DNA of 64,000 nt from JAVKMO01 sp031539345 (GCA_031539345.1 JAVKMO010000016.1:41586-105585), one strand, 5' to 3'; counted from the first letter of the stretch, positions 8,288 to 17,380 are shown. Numbers and translations are program-made. Notes: a model not told the origin generated them from the sequence alone.

Positions 8288-10459
8288 ATGGAAACCATCC
8301 GTCCAAATATTTCTCCTGCGCCTTATCATTATACCGAACAAGAAGAAAAACAGCTCATTTTAAAACATTACAAACAGCTGTTTAAAAAGGCAGAATTAAA
8401 GTTTAAAACACCCGAAGACGGCAAAAACGTAAAGCGTGCTTTTCAAATTGCCGCAGACGCTCATAAAGAAATGCGTCGCAAAACAGGTGAACCCTATATT
8501 TTACACCCCATTGCAGTGGCAAGAATTGCGGTTGAAGAAATTGGCTTGGGCATACGCTCTTTGATTTGTGCTTTGTTGCACGACACGGTTGAAGACACCA
8601 GCATTACAATAGATTTTATCAAAAAAGAATTTGGAAAAGAAATTGCCAGCATCGTTGAAGGGCTTACAAAAATTTCAACCATCAAAGACGTTCAGCAATC
8701 AAAGCAAGCAGAAAACATAAAAAAAATTCTTGTCAGCCTCGTGCATGACCCTCGTGTAATTCTCATCAAATTGGCAGATCGTTTGCATAATATGAGAACC
8801 TTAGATGCCATGCGTTCAGAAAAAAGAATCAAAATTGCGGGTGAAACAATGAATATTTACGTTCCAATTGCTCATCGTTTAGGGTTGTATCACATCAAAA
8901 CAGAACTCGAAGATTTGTGCATGAAATATTTAGACTCTTCTTTGTGTCACGAAATTCAAAACAAACTCAAGGAATCGCAAGAAGAGAGAGAAGATTATAT
9001 CAAAAGTTTTATCGAACCTGTAAAACGCCTCTTGAAAAAAAATTGCGATTTTAAGTTTGACATTCAAGGAAGAACAAAGTCTGTTTTTTCGATTGCAAAA
9101 AAAATGAAAACACAAGACATTCGTTTTGAAGATGTCTATGACGTATTTGCCATTCGTATTGTTGTGGATTGTGAAAAAGAAAATGAAAAAAAATTTTGCT
9201 GGGAAGTCTATTCTGTTTTAAGCACCATGTTTAGAACCTTGCCAACACGATTTAGAGATTGGCTAAGCCAACCAAAAAACAATGGATACGAAGCCTTGCA
9301 CACAACAGTATTAGGTCCAGAGGCACGATGGATAGAAATTCAAATTCGGTCGAAACGAATGAACGAGGTGGCTGAACGTGGCGTGGCGGCACATTTTTTA
9401 TACAAAGAAAAACAAAGCAAACAAGACGTGTTTGATGTGTGGTATATGCAAATTCGAGACTTGATCGCATCTGACAACATTGATTCTGCAGATTTTGTTT
9501 CCAATTTTCAATCACAAATTTATGACGAAACAATTTATGTATTTACGCCCAAAGGCGATGTTAAGTTATTGCCTAAAAAAGGAACTGTATTAGATTTTGC
9601 TTATGCCATTCACGGCAACATTGGCGACAAGTGTATCGGAGCAAAAGTCAATCATCAATTGCAATCTTTGTCGTATGCACTAACGACTGGAGACAAGGTA
9701 GAAATTTTAACTTCAGAAAAACAAAGCCCCAAAGAAGAGTGGTTAACTTTTTTGAAAACCGCAAAAGCCATTACGCGCATCAAAACCCATTTTAAAGGCA
9801 TCAAAAAACAAGTTCAACAAAAAGGCTATTTGTTATTACAAACACATTTAGAAGAACACAACCTCGACATTTCTGCAGATATATGGAAAGCCCTTTTGAT
9901 ACATTTTAAATTAGGTTCAAAAGAAGATTTTTATACTGCAATAGCAGAACAAGCCATTTTACTAACAACAATTACGCAAGCCTTTTTGTTGAAATTGACA
10001 GAAACGGTAACAGAAGAAAAAACAAACACCACAGAATTTCAATACCAAAGAGCCTCGTGTTGCAAATCAATACAAGGTGACAACGTACTCGGTTTATTGA
10101 TTCCAAATTTATCCGCAAATACAGTTCATATTCATTTGGTGTCTTGCAAAGAAGCCCAAAACTTATTGACAAAGTATGACTGCAAACTCATGCAAATTAA
10201 ATGGCAAGAGCAACAGATGATACGATTTTTAACCACAATAGAACTTTCTGGCTTAGACGAAGTCGGCGTTATTTTTAACCTAACAAGCGTCATGTCTAAG
10301 CAACTCAACATCAACATCAGTGCGTTTCATATAGAAGCCAACGATGGCACTTTTGCTGGCACAATAAAAATGTACGTTGCGAGTAAAGATGAGTTAGAGT
10401 CACTCATCAAACAATTATTGCTCATCAACGGCATTGTTAAAGTCAACAGAATATTTTAG
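8288..10459 (+). CDS. bifunctional (p)ppGpp synthetase/hydrolase, RelA/SpoT family
   Basis: A 723-residue stringent-response enzyme that makes and degrades the alarmone (p)ppGpp in the cytoplasm. The HD hydrolase domain is intact (LLHDTVEDT near residue 97, LADRLHNMRTL near 162). The synthetase domain follows (RFRDWLSQPKNNGYEALHTTV near 320, EIQIRSKRM near 355), then a TGS domain (VFTPKGDVKLLPKKGTVLDFAYAIH near 417) and a C-terminal ACT domain. Both active sites look complete, so a bifunctional Rel is most likely. The gene starts 9 bp after the LRR lipoprotein stop. Confidence 0.96.
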   Translation: METIRPNISPAPYHYTEQEEKQLILKHYKQLFKKAELKFKTPEDGKNVKRAFQIAADAHKEMRRKTGEPYILHPIAVARIAVEEIGLGIRSLICALLHDTVEDTSITIDFIKKEFGKEIASIVEGLTKISTIKDVQQSKQAENIKKILVSLVHDPRVILIKLADRLHNMRTLDAMRSEKRIKIAGETMNIYVPIAHRLGLYHIKTELEDLCMKYLDSSLCHEIQNKLKESQEEREDYIKSFIEPVKRLLKKNCDFKFDIQGRTKSVFSIAKKMKTQDIRFEDVYDVFAIRIVVDCEKENEKKFCWEVYSVLSTMFRTLPTRFRDWLSQPKNNGYEALHTTVLGPEARWIEIQIRSKRMNEVAERGVAAHFLYKEKQSKQDVFDVWYMQIRDLIASDNIDSADFVSNFQSQIYDETIYVFTPKGDVKLLPKKGTVLDFAYAIHGNIGDKCIGAKVNHQLQSLSYALTTGDKVEILTSEKQSPKEEWLTFLKTAKAITRIKTHFKGIKKQVQQKGYLLLQTHLEEHNLDISADIWKALLIHFKLGSKEDFYTAIAEQAILLTTITQAFLLKLTETVTEEKTNTTEFQYQRASCCKSIQGDNVLGLLIPNLSANTVHIHLVSCKEAQNLLTKYDCKLMQIKWQEQQMIRFLTTIELSGLDEVGVIFNLTSVMSKQLNINISAFHIEANDGTFAGTIKMYVASKDELESLIKQLLLINGIVKVNRIF

Positions 10460-10482
10460 CACAAGCCAATGGCAAAACTTTG

Positions 10483-11694
10483 TTATACCGTTTTGTGAGG
10501 ATAAGCCGACAGTCCGTTCGACAAACACAATATCGCTTTTGATAAATCTTCTTCATTTAAAACATACGCAATTCTAACTTGACGCAATCCTTTTTGTGGG
10601 TCTGAATAAAAACCATTTGCAGGCGAAATCATCACCGTTGAATTGTTGTACGAAAAATCAGACAACAACCATTTTGCAAAAGACTCGGCATCGTCAATTG
10701 GCAATTCTGCCATACAATAAAAAGCCCCATTGGGCATTCCTATTTTTACGCCGGGTATTTTTTGTAAAGCCGCAACCAAGATATTGCGTCTTTTTTCATA
10801 CTCATTTTTCATTGCAATGAGGTAATTTTTATTCGTGTATTTCAACGCATACTCGGCAACAATTTGTCCTAAAAAAGGCGGAGAAATTCGTCCTTGAGAA
10901 AACTTCAAAAACGTTGCAATCAGAGATTGATTTTTACTCACGATAGACCCAACACGAATGCCTGTAAGACTGTATTTTTTAGAAAAAGAATCAATCACAA
11001 TAACTTGTTGTTCGATATTTTGTAAACGCAAAACAGACTCATGCTGCAAGCCATCATAACAAAATTCAGAATACACTTCATCAGAAATTAAATACAAATT
11101 ATGTCGAGTAACAATATCCTGCAAAGCAAGAAGTTCTTGTTTGGTATAAACAATGCCGGTGGGATTTCCGGGCGTATTGATTAGAATGCCTTTTGTTTTT
11201 GGCGTAATAATTTTTTCAAAATCAGCCACAGCGGGAAGGGCAAAATTGTTGTCTATCGAACAAGCAATCGGAACAATTTTTATTCCCAATAATTGTGCAA
11301 AAAAATTGTAATTCGTATAATAAGGTTCTGGAATAATAATTTCATCTCCCTCATCAAAACAACAACAAAACACATTCATAATGGCTTCTGAACCACCGAT
11401 TGTAATTAAAACGTCTTCCGCCTCAACAGGCAAATTGGCTTCTTGATAATACTTTGCCAAGGCTTGCCTTAAACTCATGTTGCCGGCAGAATGAGAATAA
11501 GAAATGACTTTCAAGTCAGTCTGTTTGAGTGCTTCGATAGCTTCTGAAGGGCTTTCTATATCTGGCTGTCCAAGGTTTAATGAATAAATATGAATACCTC
11601 TTTTTACAGCAGCTTCAGCATAAGGAACGAATTTACGAATGGGTGAAGATGGCAATTCTTTGCCTCGTGCAGAAATAGATAAAGATGGTCTCAT
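10483..11694 (-). CDS. PLP-dependent aminotransferase, class I/II (aspartate aminotransferase-like)
   Basis: A 403-residue fold-type I aminotransferase. Visible marks are the N-terminal LNLGQPDIESP, the cofactor-binding NTPGNPTG near residue 175, SDEVYSEFCYDG near 205, and the PLP lysine in DSFSKKYSLTGIRVG near 240. These place it in the aspartate/aromatic aminotransferase group, transferring an amino group to or from 2-oxoglutarate. The exact donor cannot be told. It is convergent with the RelA/SpoT gene (23-bp gap) and 38 bp downstream of ctaA in the same direction. Confidence 0.9.
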   Translation of the reverse strand: MRPSLSISARGKELPSSPIRKFVPYAEAAVKRGIHIYSLNLGQPDIESPSEAIEALKQTDLKVISYSHSAGNMSLRQALAKYYQEANLPVEAEDVLITIGGSEAIMNVFCCCFDEGDEIIIPEPYYTNYNFFAQLLGIKIVPIACSIDNNFALPAVADFEKIITPKTKGILINTPGNPTGIVYTKQELLALQDIVTRHNLYLISDEVYSEFCYDGLQHESVLRLQNIEQQVIVIDSFSKKYSLTGIRVGSIVSKNQSLIATFLKFSQGRISPPFLGQIVAEYALKYTNKNYLIAMKNEYEKRRNILVAALQKIPGVKIGMPNGAFYCMAELPIDDAESFAKWLLSDFSYNNSTVMISPANGFYSDPQKGLRQVRIAYVLNEEDLSKAILCLSNGLSAYPHKTV

Positions 11695-11732
11695 AAATAT
11701 CTTCGTTTAAAGTTTGATAAAATCAATAACAA

Positions 11733-12794
11733 TTATCGCCCTTGCGATGCCTGCGTTTTTCTAACAACAAACAGAACAATAAAAAGCAATACAAAAAGCA
11801 ACATACCAACAAATTGATGCAACACTGCGGGCAATCGCATCAATAAATAATCGGGGGAAACAACTACAGTAAAAATGCCCAAAGCAATTTGAATACTTAA
11901 TAAAATAAGCAAAGCTCGGCGTAAAAATTGATGAAAAAGAAAGTTGACGTTTTTGCTTTTTACCCACCATATAAGAGCAAAAATAAAAATGGCATACGCC
12001 AAATTTCTATGAATAAAATGAATGGTGATTTTATTGTACAAAAAATTGGCGATAAAAGGTGTTTGTTGAAACAAATTGGGAATCCAATCTCCGTTGATTT
12101 TGGGCCATGTTGCAGCGGCTGTTGCGGCGTGTAGGCCTGCCATAAAAGCACCGTACACAAGCTGTATGCACAGCAAAACAAAAAGCCCTTTTGTCAAAGA
12201 CGAAAGTTGTGCATGACGCACAATCGCTTGTTCAGAAACAAGAATTTGCAAGGCAAAATAAACGCAACAAATGAGGCTTGATAATGCCAATAAAAAATGG
12301 AGCGTTAAGAAGGTATGATCTACAAACAAATTGCCTTTTTGTAACCCCGAACGCACCATCAACCAACCCATCAAACCTTGCAATGCACCTAAACCAAAAA
12401 GATAGAAATATTGTTTTGTTTGTTGTGGCGTGATGTATTTTTTGTAAATAAAAAACGCAAAGGGCAAGGCAAAAAGAATCCCGATAAATCGTGCCCAATT
12501 TCTATGCAACCATTCCCAAAAAAACAAAAACTGAAATTCGTGTAAATCAATGCCAGATTTTAAATGTTGATATTGATCCGTTTGCTGATATTTTTCAAAA
12601 AGAAGATTCCAATCTGCAATATTCAGCGGAGGCAAAGTGCCACTAATGGGTTGCCATTCTGTAATTGAAAGCCCAGACTCTGTAATGCGCGTAATGCCAC
12701 CCAAAAGAACTTGCACAACAATACAAAAAGCACCCAGTAGCAACCAATAAGCCACTAATTTTTGTTTTTTTTCAAAAGAGAATACGTTATCCAT
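11733..12794 (-). CDS. ctaA: heme A synthase (CtaA/COX15 family)
   Basis: A 353-residue inner-membrane protein that oxidises heme O to heme A for cytochrome oxidase. The start chosen is ATG at 12794 (MDNVFSFEKKQK); the frame extends three codons further only through a TTG. Family features are GGITRITESGLSITEW near residue 32, the GLQKGNLFVDHTFLTLHF segment with a heme-ligand His, and a second half with HFIHRNLAYAIF and HQFVGMLLFV, consistent with eight membrane helices in a tandem four-helix arrangement. The cyclophilin gene stops 12 bp upstream. No oxidase subunit gene is nearby. Confidence 0.93.
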   Translation of the reverse strand: MDNVFSFEKKQKLVAYWLLLGAFCIVVQVLLGGITRITESGLSITEWQPISGTLPPLNIADWNLLFEKYQQTDQYQHLKSGIDLHEFQFLFFWEWLHRNWARFIGILFALPFAFFIYKKYITPQQTKQYFYLFGLGALQGLMGWLMVRSGLQKGNLFVDHTFLTLHFLLALSSLICCVYFALQILVSEQAIVRHAQLSSLTKGLFVLLCIQLVYGAFMAGLHAATAAATWPKINGDWIPNLFQQTPFIANFLYNKITIHFIHRNLAYAIFIFALIWWVKSKNVNFLFHQFLRRALLILLSIQIALGIFTVVVSPDYLLMRLPAVLHQFVGMLLFVLLFIVLFVVRKTQASQGR

Positions 12795-12806
12795 CAATAT
12801 CAATTT

Positions 12807-13247
12807 TTACGCTTGCTCGCTGATGGTGATGCTTTCAATTTTGTCGCCTTGTGCAATTTGTTCAATCACGTCTAAGCCTTCTATCACTTTGCCAAAACAC
12901 GTGTGGTTACGGTCTAAATGGGCTGTATTTGTTCTGCTATGGCAAATAAAAAATTGAGACCCTCCTGTATTTCTTCCTGCGTGTGCCATAGACAAAACAC
13001 CCTTGTCGTGATATTGGTTTTGACCTGTTAATTCACAAGGAATATGATAACCCGGACCGCCTCTTCCTGTTCCTTCTGGGCATCCGCCTTGAATAACAAA
13101 ATCTGGAATAACGCGATGGAAAGTTAGCCCATCATAAAACTTTTTTTCTGCCAAGGCAATAAAGTTTTCTACTGTTTTTGGTGCGTCTTTTTCAAAAAAT
13201 TGAATGGTCATGTTTCCTTTTGCTGTGTGAATAGTTGCTTGCTTCAT
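12807..13247 (-). CDS. peptidyl-prolyl cis-trans isomerase, cyclophilin type
   Basis: A 146-residue single-domain cyclophilin that speeds cis-trans isomerisation of X-Pro bonds. Core residues are present: FHRVIPDFVIQGG (catalytic Arg), GTGRGGPGYHI, LSMAHAGRNTGGSQFFI and LDRNHTCFGKVIEG. There is no signal peptide, so it is probably cytoplasmic. It is the first gene of a likely three-gene run with ctaA and the aminotransferase. Confidence 0.95.
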   Translation of the reverse strand: MKQATIHTAKGNMTIQFFEKDAPKTVENFIALAEKKFYDGLTFHRVIPDFVIQGGCPEGTGRGGPGYHIPCELTGQNQYHDKGVLSMAHAGRNTGGSQFFICHSRTNTAHLDRNHTCFGKVIEGLDVIEQIAQGDKIESITISEQA

Positions 13248-13361
13248 GATGAGAGTGATTAGAATTTTAAAATAAAAAGAAAGGGGCTAAAGTATGTATT
13301 TTTTATGCTTAAAAAACAGCCCCGGTATAGCGAATCAAACTTTGTAAAAAAGATTACACCT

Positions 13362-13526
13362 CTATTTCTGTCCTACTAATTTGGCGTTACTATCTATTAA
13401 CTTTTTGTCAATGTATTTGTTTAATTCTTCAAAGGACATGTTTTGAGTTTCTAAGCTGATTTTATCTCGAATGTCTCTCATCATTTTTACCGAGTCAAAA
13501 ACTTTTTCTTTTTTAGTTGTCTCCAT
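13362..13526 (-). CDS. small partner (antitoxin-like) protein of a PIN-domain pair
   Basis: A 54-residue protein starting METTKKEKVFDSVKMMRDIRDK and ending SNAKLVGQK. It is too short for most gene finders. Its ATG overlaps the stop codon of the former toxin frame, as is usual for genes that follow VapC-like PIN toxins in this phylum. The sequence has a central MSFEELNKYI segment, predicted helical. From position and size I infer it is the antitoxin or the partner of the PIN protein. It looks intact although the toxin gene is broken. Confidence 0.6.
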   Translation of the reverse strand: METTKKEKVFDSVKMMRDIRDKISLETQNMSFEELNKYIDKKLIDSNAKLVGQK

Positions 13527-13694
13527 AATTGATTAAATCTTTGGGGCTACGAATTCAAGGTCAAGTAAATTAGATACGACAAAAGTTAATTCGCCTTTTT
13601 CAAATCTGTCAAATAACAATATCGTTGCCTCTTTAAACTCGTCGTCAAAGTAACCACCAACTACCGAAGTATCTATATACACTCTTTGTTTCAT
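13513..13694 (-). pseudogene. PIN-domain toxin remnant with internal deletion
   Basis: The frame from ATG 13694 reads MKQRVYIDTSVVGGYFDDEF, the start of a PIN-domain ribonuclease (VapC-like) with the first catalytic Asp. It continues to about residue 47 (SNLLDLE), then meets a stop at 13533. In a shifted frame the next bases read IRSPKDLINYGDN and stop at 13513, which is how I remember members of this family ending. About 100 middle codons with the remaining acidic residues are therefore missing, and the two ends are joined out of frame. The product cannot be an active nuclease. Confidence 0.65.
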
Positions 13695-13880
13695 TTGTCT
13701 TATTCATTAAGTAATTCAAATCTAACTTATTGTTGATAAAATTTACAAGAACAAAAAATAGCAGGAAACTATAATGCAAGGGCATTGTTGTAAAGTTATT
13801 TTAGGCTCAGACATTTTTTTAAACAAACTTATCTTCTATCCTTGCAAATATTCTTTATGTTCTGATTTTTATTTCATTTT

Positions 13881-15155
13881 ATGCTTTCCATTCAACTCAT
13901 TCGCCAACAAACAGACTTTGTAAAAAAGGGCTTAGAAAAAAAATATTTTAAATCTATCCATTTCATTGACGACCTGCTTGCCATTGACGAACAGCGAAGA
14001 AAAATTTTAACCCAGCAAGAAGAATGTTCTGCAAGTATGAACCAATATGCAAAACAAATTGGTGCTTTGATGGCAACAAAAGAAACTGAAAAAGCAGACA
14101 CTTTAAAAACAAAAGTTAGCCATTTAAAAACCCAAGTAACGCAATTGACACAAACATTGCAAGAGTTAGAACAACAACAAAGTGACATTTTATTGCAATT
14201 GCCCAATTTACCAACAGACCTTGTTCCAGAAGGAAAAACACCCACAGAAAATATCATCGTCAAACAAGGCGGCGAACAATTTTTGCCTTCAACAAAAGGT
14301 TTGCCACACTGGGATTTATGCAAACAATATCAACTTGTTGATTTTGAATTAGGCAATAAAGTTACCGGTGCAGGATTTCCTTTTTATACGCATCAAGGTG
14401 CAAAATTGCAACGTGCATTAATTCAATATTTTTTGGACTTTAATACCAAAGCCGGTTATGCAGAATACGCTGCGCCCATTTTGGTGAATGAAGAGAGTGC
14501 TTTTGGCACAGGGCAATTGCCCGACAAAGAAGGGCAAATGTATGTTGCACAAACAGACGGTTTGTATCTTATTCCAACAGCAGAAGTGCCGTTGACGAAT
14601 GTGTTTAGAAATGACATTATTGACGCAAAAAAATTGCCTTTACGTCTTACTGGTTATACGCCTTGTTTTAGGCGAGAGGCCGGCAGTTATGGCAAAGACG
14701 TGCGCGGGTTAAATCGCTTGCACCAATTTGACAAAGTTGAAATTGTGCAACTTGTTGAGCCACATCTGTCTTATGCCACTTTAGACACAATGGTAAGCCA
14801 CGTAGAACAATTGCTCATTTCGTTGCAATTGCCTTATCGCATTTTAAGATTGTGTGCTGGCGACATGAGTTTTGCGAGTGCCTTAACGTATGATTTTGAA
14901 GTGTTTTCTGCCGCACAAGAAAAATGGTTAGAAGTCAGCAGCGTAAGCAATTTTGAATCTTTTCAAACCAATAGAATGAAAATTCGCACGAAAGACGAAA
15001 ATGGAAAAACGCAACTCTTACATTCTTTAAATGGCAGTTCTTTAGCCCTTCCAAGAATTATGGCAGCCCTGTTAGAAAATCACCAAACAGACAATGACAT
15101 TGCCTTGCCGCCTTGTTTGCATGGTTATTTTGGCGGAACAAAAATTATTCGCTAA
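13881..15155 (+). CDS. serS: seryl-tRNA synthetase
   Basis: A 424-residue class II synthetase charging tRNA-Ser. The N-terminal tRNA-binding coiled coil spans about residues 30-105 (rich in Lys, Glu and Gln). The catalytic core shows TGAGFPFY, IPTAEVPLTNVF (motif 2 region), TPCFRREAGSYGKDVRGLNRLHQFDKVEIV, and C-terminal motif 3 as LNGSSLALPRIMAALLENHQ. Length and motifs are typical and nothing looks damaged. Confidence 0.97.
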   Translation: MLSIQLIRQQTDFVKKGLEKKYFKSIHFIDDLLAIDEQRRKILTQQEECSASMNQYAKQIGALMATKETEKADTLKTKVSHLKTQVTQLTQTLQELEQQQSDILLQLPNLPTDLVPEGKTPTENIIVKQGGEQFLPSTKGLPHWDLCKQYQLVDFELGNKVTGAGFPFYTHQGAKLQRALIQYFLDFNTKAGYAEYAAPILVNEESAFGTGQLPDKEGQMYVAQTDGLYLIPTAEVPLTNVFRNDIIDAKKLPLRLTGYTPCFRREAGSYGKDVRGLNRLHQFDKVEIVQLVEPHLSYATLDTMVSHVEQLLISLQLPYRILRLCAGDMSFASALTYDFEVFSAAQEKWLEVSSVSNFESFQTNRMKIRTKDENGKTQLLHSLNGSSLALPRIMAALLENHQTDNDIALPPCLHGYFGGTKIIR

Positions 15156-15190
15156 TAGTTTTTCATCTTAACAACATCTTCCTGCCTTAA

Positions 15191-15226
15191 AACAAAAAAG
15201 CATCTCGTCATAACAACGAGATGCTT
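15191..15226 (-). terminator. intrinsic terminator of the IPT/TIG lipoprotein gene
   Basis: An 11-bp perfect stem (AAGCATCTCGT at 15198-15208 pairing with 15216-15226) has a 7-base loop. Read on the minus strand it is followed by TTTTTTGTT. It lies 51 bp past the minus-strand gene stop and 43 bp past the serS stop. The T-run is only on the minus side, so it mainly serves the minus-strand transcript. Confidence 0.75.
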
Positions 15227-15276
15227 AGAACCTTTAACCGTTCTATTGTATTCACCTTTTTATTTTTTTACTTTAA

Positions 15277-16155
15277 TTATTCTGGCATACCTGCATCAAC
15301 CCATGCTTGCATTAAGGCTTTGTCTGCTGCTGACCAAGGAGCACCTTGAGGCATTATATTACCTGAAGTTCCTTGAATTCTGCCATTGTATTTTGTTGCG
15401 TTTGATTTGTCTACTGCATAAGTTGTGCCATAATTCGAATGACAGCCAGTACAAGTAGCCAATTTTGCTTTTATTGTATTAGTATAAGTGGTAGCAGGAG
15501 TTGTAGAAGCATCTACAGTAAAGGCTGTTGCTGCTTTTGCTATAGCGTCACCCACTTGCACCCAAATTTTTCCTGTAACTGCACCTGTAGGCACTGTTGT
15601 TGTAATACTTGTTGCTGTTGCGGCTGTTACTATTGCATCAACACGAGCGGCATTTGCACCTAAGAAAGTAACTTTGTTTGTGCTTGCTGTTGTAGAAAAA
15701 TTAGTTCCTGTAATGGTTACTGTTCCGCCCACGGCAGCGTTTGCTGGTGTCCAAGAAGCGATAGTTGGAGCGGCAGCGGGTGGGGAAACAGTAAATGCTG
15801 TTGCTGCTTTTGCTATAGAGTCGCCCACTTGCACCCAAATTTTTCCTGTAACTGCACCAGAAGGCACCGTTGTTGTAATACTTGTTGCTGTTGCGGCTGT
15901 TACTGTTGCTGCAATACGAGCGGCATTTGCATCTAAGAAAGTAACTTTATTTGTGTTTGCTGTTGTAGAAAAATTAGTTCCTGTTATCGTAACCACTGTA
16001 CCAACAATACCTTCTGCTGGCGTAAAAGAAACAATTGTAGGAACAACAACTGGAGTAGCAGTCTCCGTGTTTTTCGAACACTGAGAAAAAATTGCACAGC
16101 CGAGAACAAAAAGTCCTGCTGTGTAAAGCTTGGTTTGGTTTAAAATATTGTTCAT
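15277..16155 (-). CDS. IPT/TIG-repeat lipoprotein with C-terminal CXXCH heme-binding motif
   Basis: A 292-residue lipoprotein (signal peptide with lipobox ...FVLGCAIFSQC). It has two IPT/TIG immunoglobulin-like domains of about 91 residues each (from about residues 38 and 129), nearly identical to each other (GTVVTITGTNFSTTANTNKVTF against GGTVTITGTNFSTTASTNKVTF). The C-terminal 70 residues hold one CTGCH, the c-type cytochrome heme attachment motif, with later Met residues (NIMPQGAP) as possible axial ligand. It is probably anchored on the outer membrane with a mono-heme or heme-like end. The role is unknown. Confidence 0.75.
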   Translation of the reverse strand: MNNILNQTKLYTAGLFVLGCAIFSQCSKNTETATPVVVPTIVSFTPAEGIVGTVVTITGTNFSTTANTNKVTFLDANAARIAATVTAATATSITTTVPSGAVTGKIWVQVGDSIAKAATAFTVSPPAAAPTIASWTPANAAVGGTVTITGTNFSTTASTNKVTFLGANAARVDAIVTAATATSITTTVPTGAVTGKIWVQVGDAIAKAATAFTVDASTTPATTYTNTIKAKLATCTGCHSNYGTTYAVDKSNATKYNGRIQGTSGNIMPQGAPWSAADKALMQAWVDAGMPE

Positions 16156-16211
16156 AGTTGAGGTTGGTTTAAATTAAAAAAAATGTTTAAGATGTAAAGA
16201 TGGAGATGTTG

Positions 16212-16451
16212 TTATTTCCAATAGTTATTCGCCGCAGCAATAGTTGCAAATTCTAATGCAACAGTATGTCCAATGGCAATCAATGCGTGAGCGTCTTCAG
16301 CATATACAGGACGTAATTTTTCTCGCATAGCGGCATCAGGTTGCGTTGCTTTAATAATCAGACGTGCCATTTTAACAGCAAGTTGTCTGCCCTCTTCAGG
16401 TGTTTTTGTAAGTAAAGAATTGTTAGGAACTAATTCGATTGCGTTAGACAT
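16212..16451 (-). CDS. small conserved-looking hypothetical protein
   Basis: A 79-residue protein (MSNAIELVPNNSLLTKTPEEG... to ...ANNYWK) with no signal peptide or membrane helix, rich in Ala and probably helical. The start at 16451 is preferred over an upstream in-frame codon at 16475 because it leaves a normal leader. I do not recognise the family. It lies 56 bp upstream of the TIG lipoprotein gene in the same direction and may be cotranscribed with it. Its leader has a palindrome overlapping a -7-like box. Confidence 0.55.
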   Translation of the reverse strand: MSNAIELVPNNSLLTKTPEEGRQLAVKMARLIIKATQPDAAMREKLRPVYAEDAHALIAIGHTVALEFATIAAANNYWK

Positions 16452-16487
16452 AAAATGAAAAAAAATGATGAACAATAGTGAATGTTA

Positions 16488-16503
16488 CAAACGTATATAC
16501 GTT
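16488..16503 (-). promoter_or_regulatory. TAnnTTTG box overlapping a 14-bp perfect palindrome
   Basis: On the minus strand TACGTTTG (16488-16495) fits the Bacteroidota -7 consensus 36 bp before the small protein start. A perfect palindrome, AACGTATATACGTT at 16490-16503, overlaps it. A repressor binding there would block initiation of the 16.4-15.3 kb unit. This is an inference from position only. Confidence 0.4.
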
Positions 16504-16573
16504 CACGGTTATTTGGTGTGACGAAAATTACAAAATCCTAAAAATAAAAAGAAGCCCTCTTTGAACCCTTATT

Positions 16574-17380
16574 TTAAGGGCAGTAATAACGAAAAACGTT
16601 AAAGCTGAGATAGCACTGCAACGACAAAAACATATCGATGGATTCGTTTTGTCCGCGTTGTTTTCCTCGCATATCTTTTGTTGTTCCGTTTAAGCCAAGA
16701 GAACGATTGCTGAGTGCGTTGGCAATTTCATCGGCACCAAGTGTGCTTGGATACGCTGTTGAAACATCGTCTAAATAATCCGTAAGTGTAATGCGATGAA
16801 CAAGCTCTACGCCAGCATTCACATATTGATTTACGCCCCATTTAATGCCAATGCCAATAGGAAAGCAAATATTGACAGGAGAATAGGAAACGCCTTCCGT
16901 TTTCAGCTTGCGGAGAGAATAACTTGTGCCATTCAATTCGGCTGTTGGGTTAAAATAAAATGCCCCCATTCCGAGTGTTAAATAAGGCGTAAGATTTTTG
17001 TTCTGCGAGCCTGCGCTATAATAGAAAAAATGAAAATCTCCTTGAACAGCAAACTCTAACACGTTCGTCTGAAAACTCAAATTTCTGTTTTTGCGAACAA
17101 TGTTTGTGGCATACGCATCGTCAAAACCAAAACTGCTTGCCGTCAATTGATAGCGTAAGGCAACATAATTATTGTAATATTTTTTTGCAAAAATGCTCGC
17201 GCTCCACCCTGGCACAAAGGCTTTAAAGCTTGGATTCAAATCGCCAATATAATGTGCAACACCAAGACTTCCACCATAAGACGTATTACTTGCCTTAAAA
17301 TAAAAATCATTCGTACTCTGTGCTTTTGCATCAACCACAAACACGCAACAAACAAAAAAGAAAGCAAGAATTTTTTGCAC
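16574..17380 (-). CDS. outer-membrane beta-barrel protein, DUF6089-like
   Basis: A 268-residue exported protein with signal peptide MQKILAFFFVCCVFVVDAKAQ. The initiation codon is GTG at 17380; no ATG is in a suitable place. The body has barrel-like strands (YGGSLGVAHYIGDLNPSF, YVALRYQLTASSFGFDD, LTPYLTLGMGAFYFNP, FPIGIGIKWGVNQYVNAGVELVHR). The IGDL motif and overall plan match DUF6089 proteins of Bacteroidota, of unknown function. It stands alone between the small gene and a divergent nucleotidyltransferase gene. Confidence 0.65.
   Translation of the reverse strand: MQKILAFFFVCCVFVVDAKAQSTNDFYFKASNTSYGGSLGVAHYIGDLNPSFKAFVPGWSASIFAKKYYNNYVALRYQLTASSFGFDDAYATNIVRKNRNLSFQTNVLEFAVQGDFHFFYYSAGSQNKNLTPYLTLGMGAFYFNPTAELNGTSYSLRKLKTEGVSYSPVNICFPIGIGIKWGVNQYVNAGVELVHRITLTDYLDDVSTAYPSTLGADEIANALSNRSLGLNGTTKDMRGKQRGQNESIDMFLSLQCYLSFNVFRYYCP

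Noticed and set aside
15488..16084. 198-residue open frame on the plus strand opposite the TIG lipoprotein
   Set aside because: It mirrors the repetitive Ala/Thr/Val-rich minus-strand gene, has no known motif, and the minus-strand reading gives a signal peptide, two TIG domains and a heme motif.
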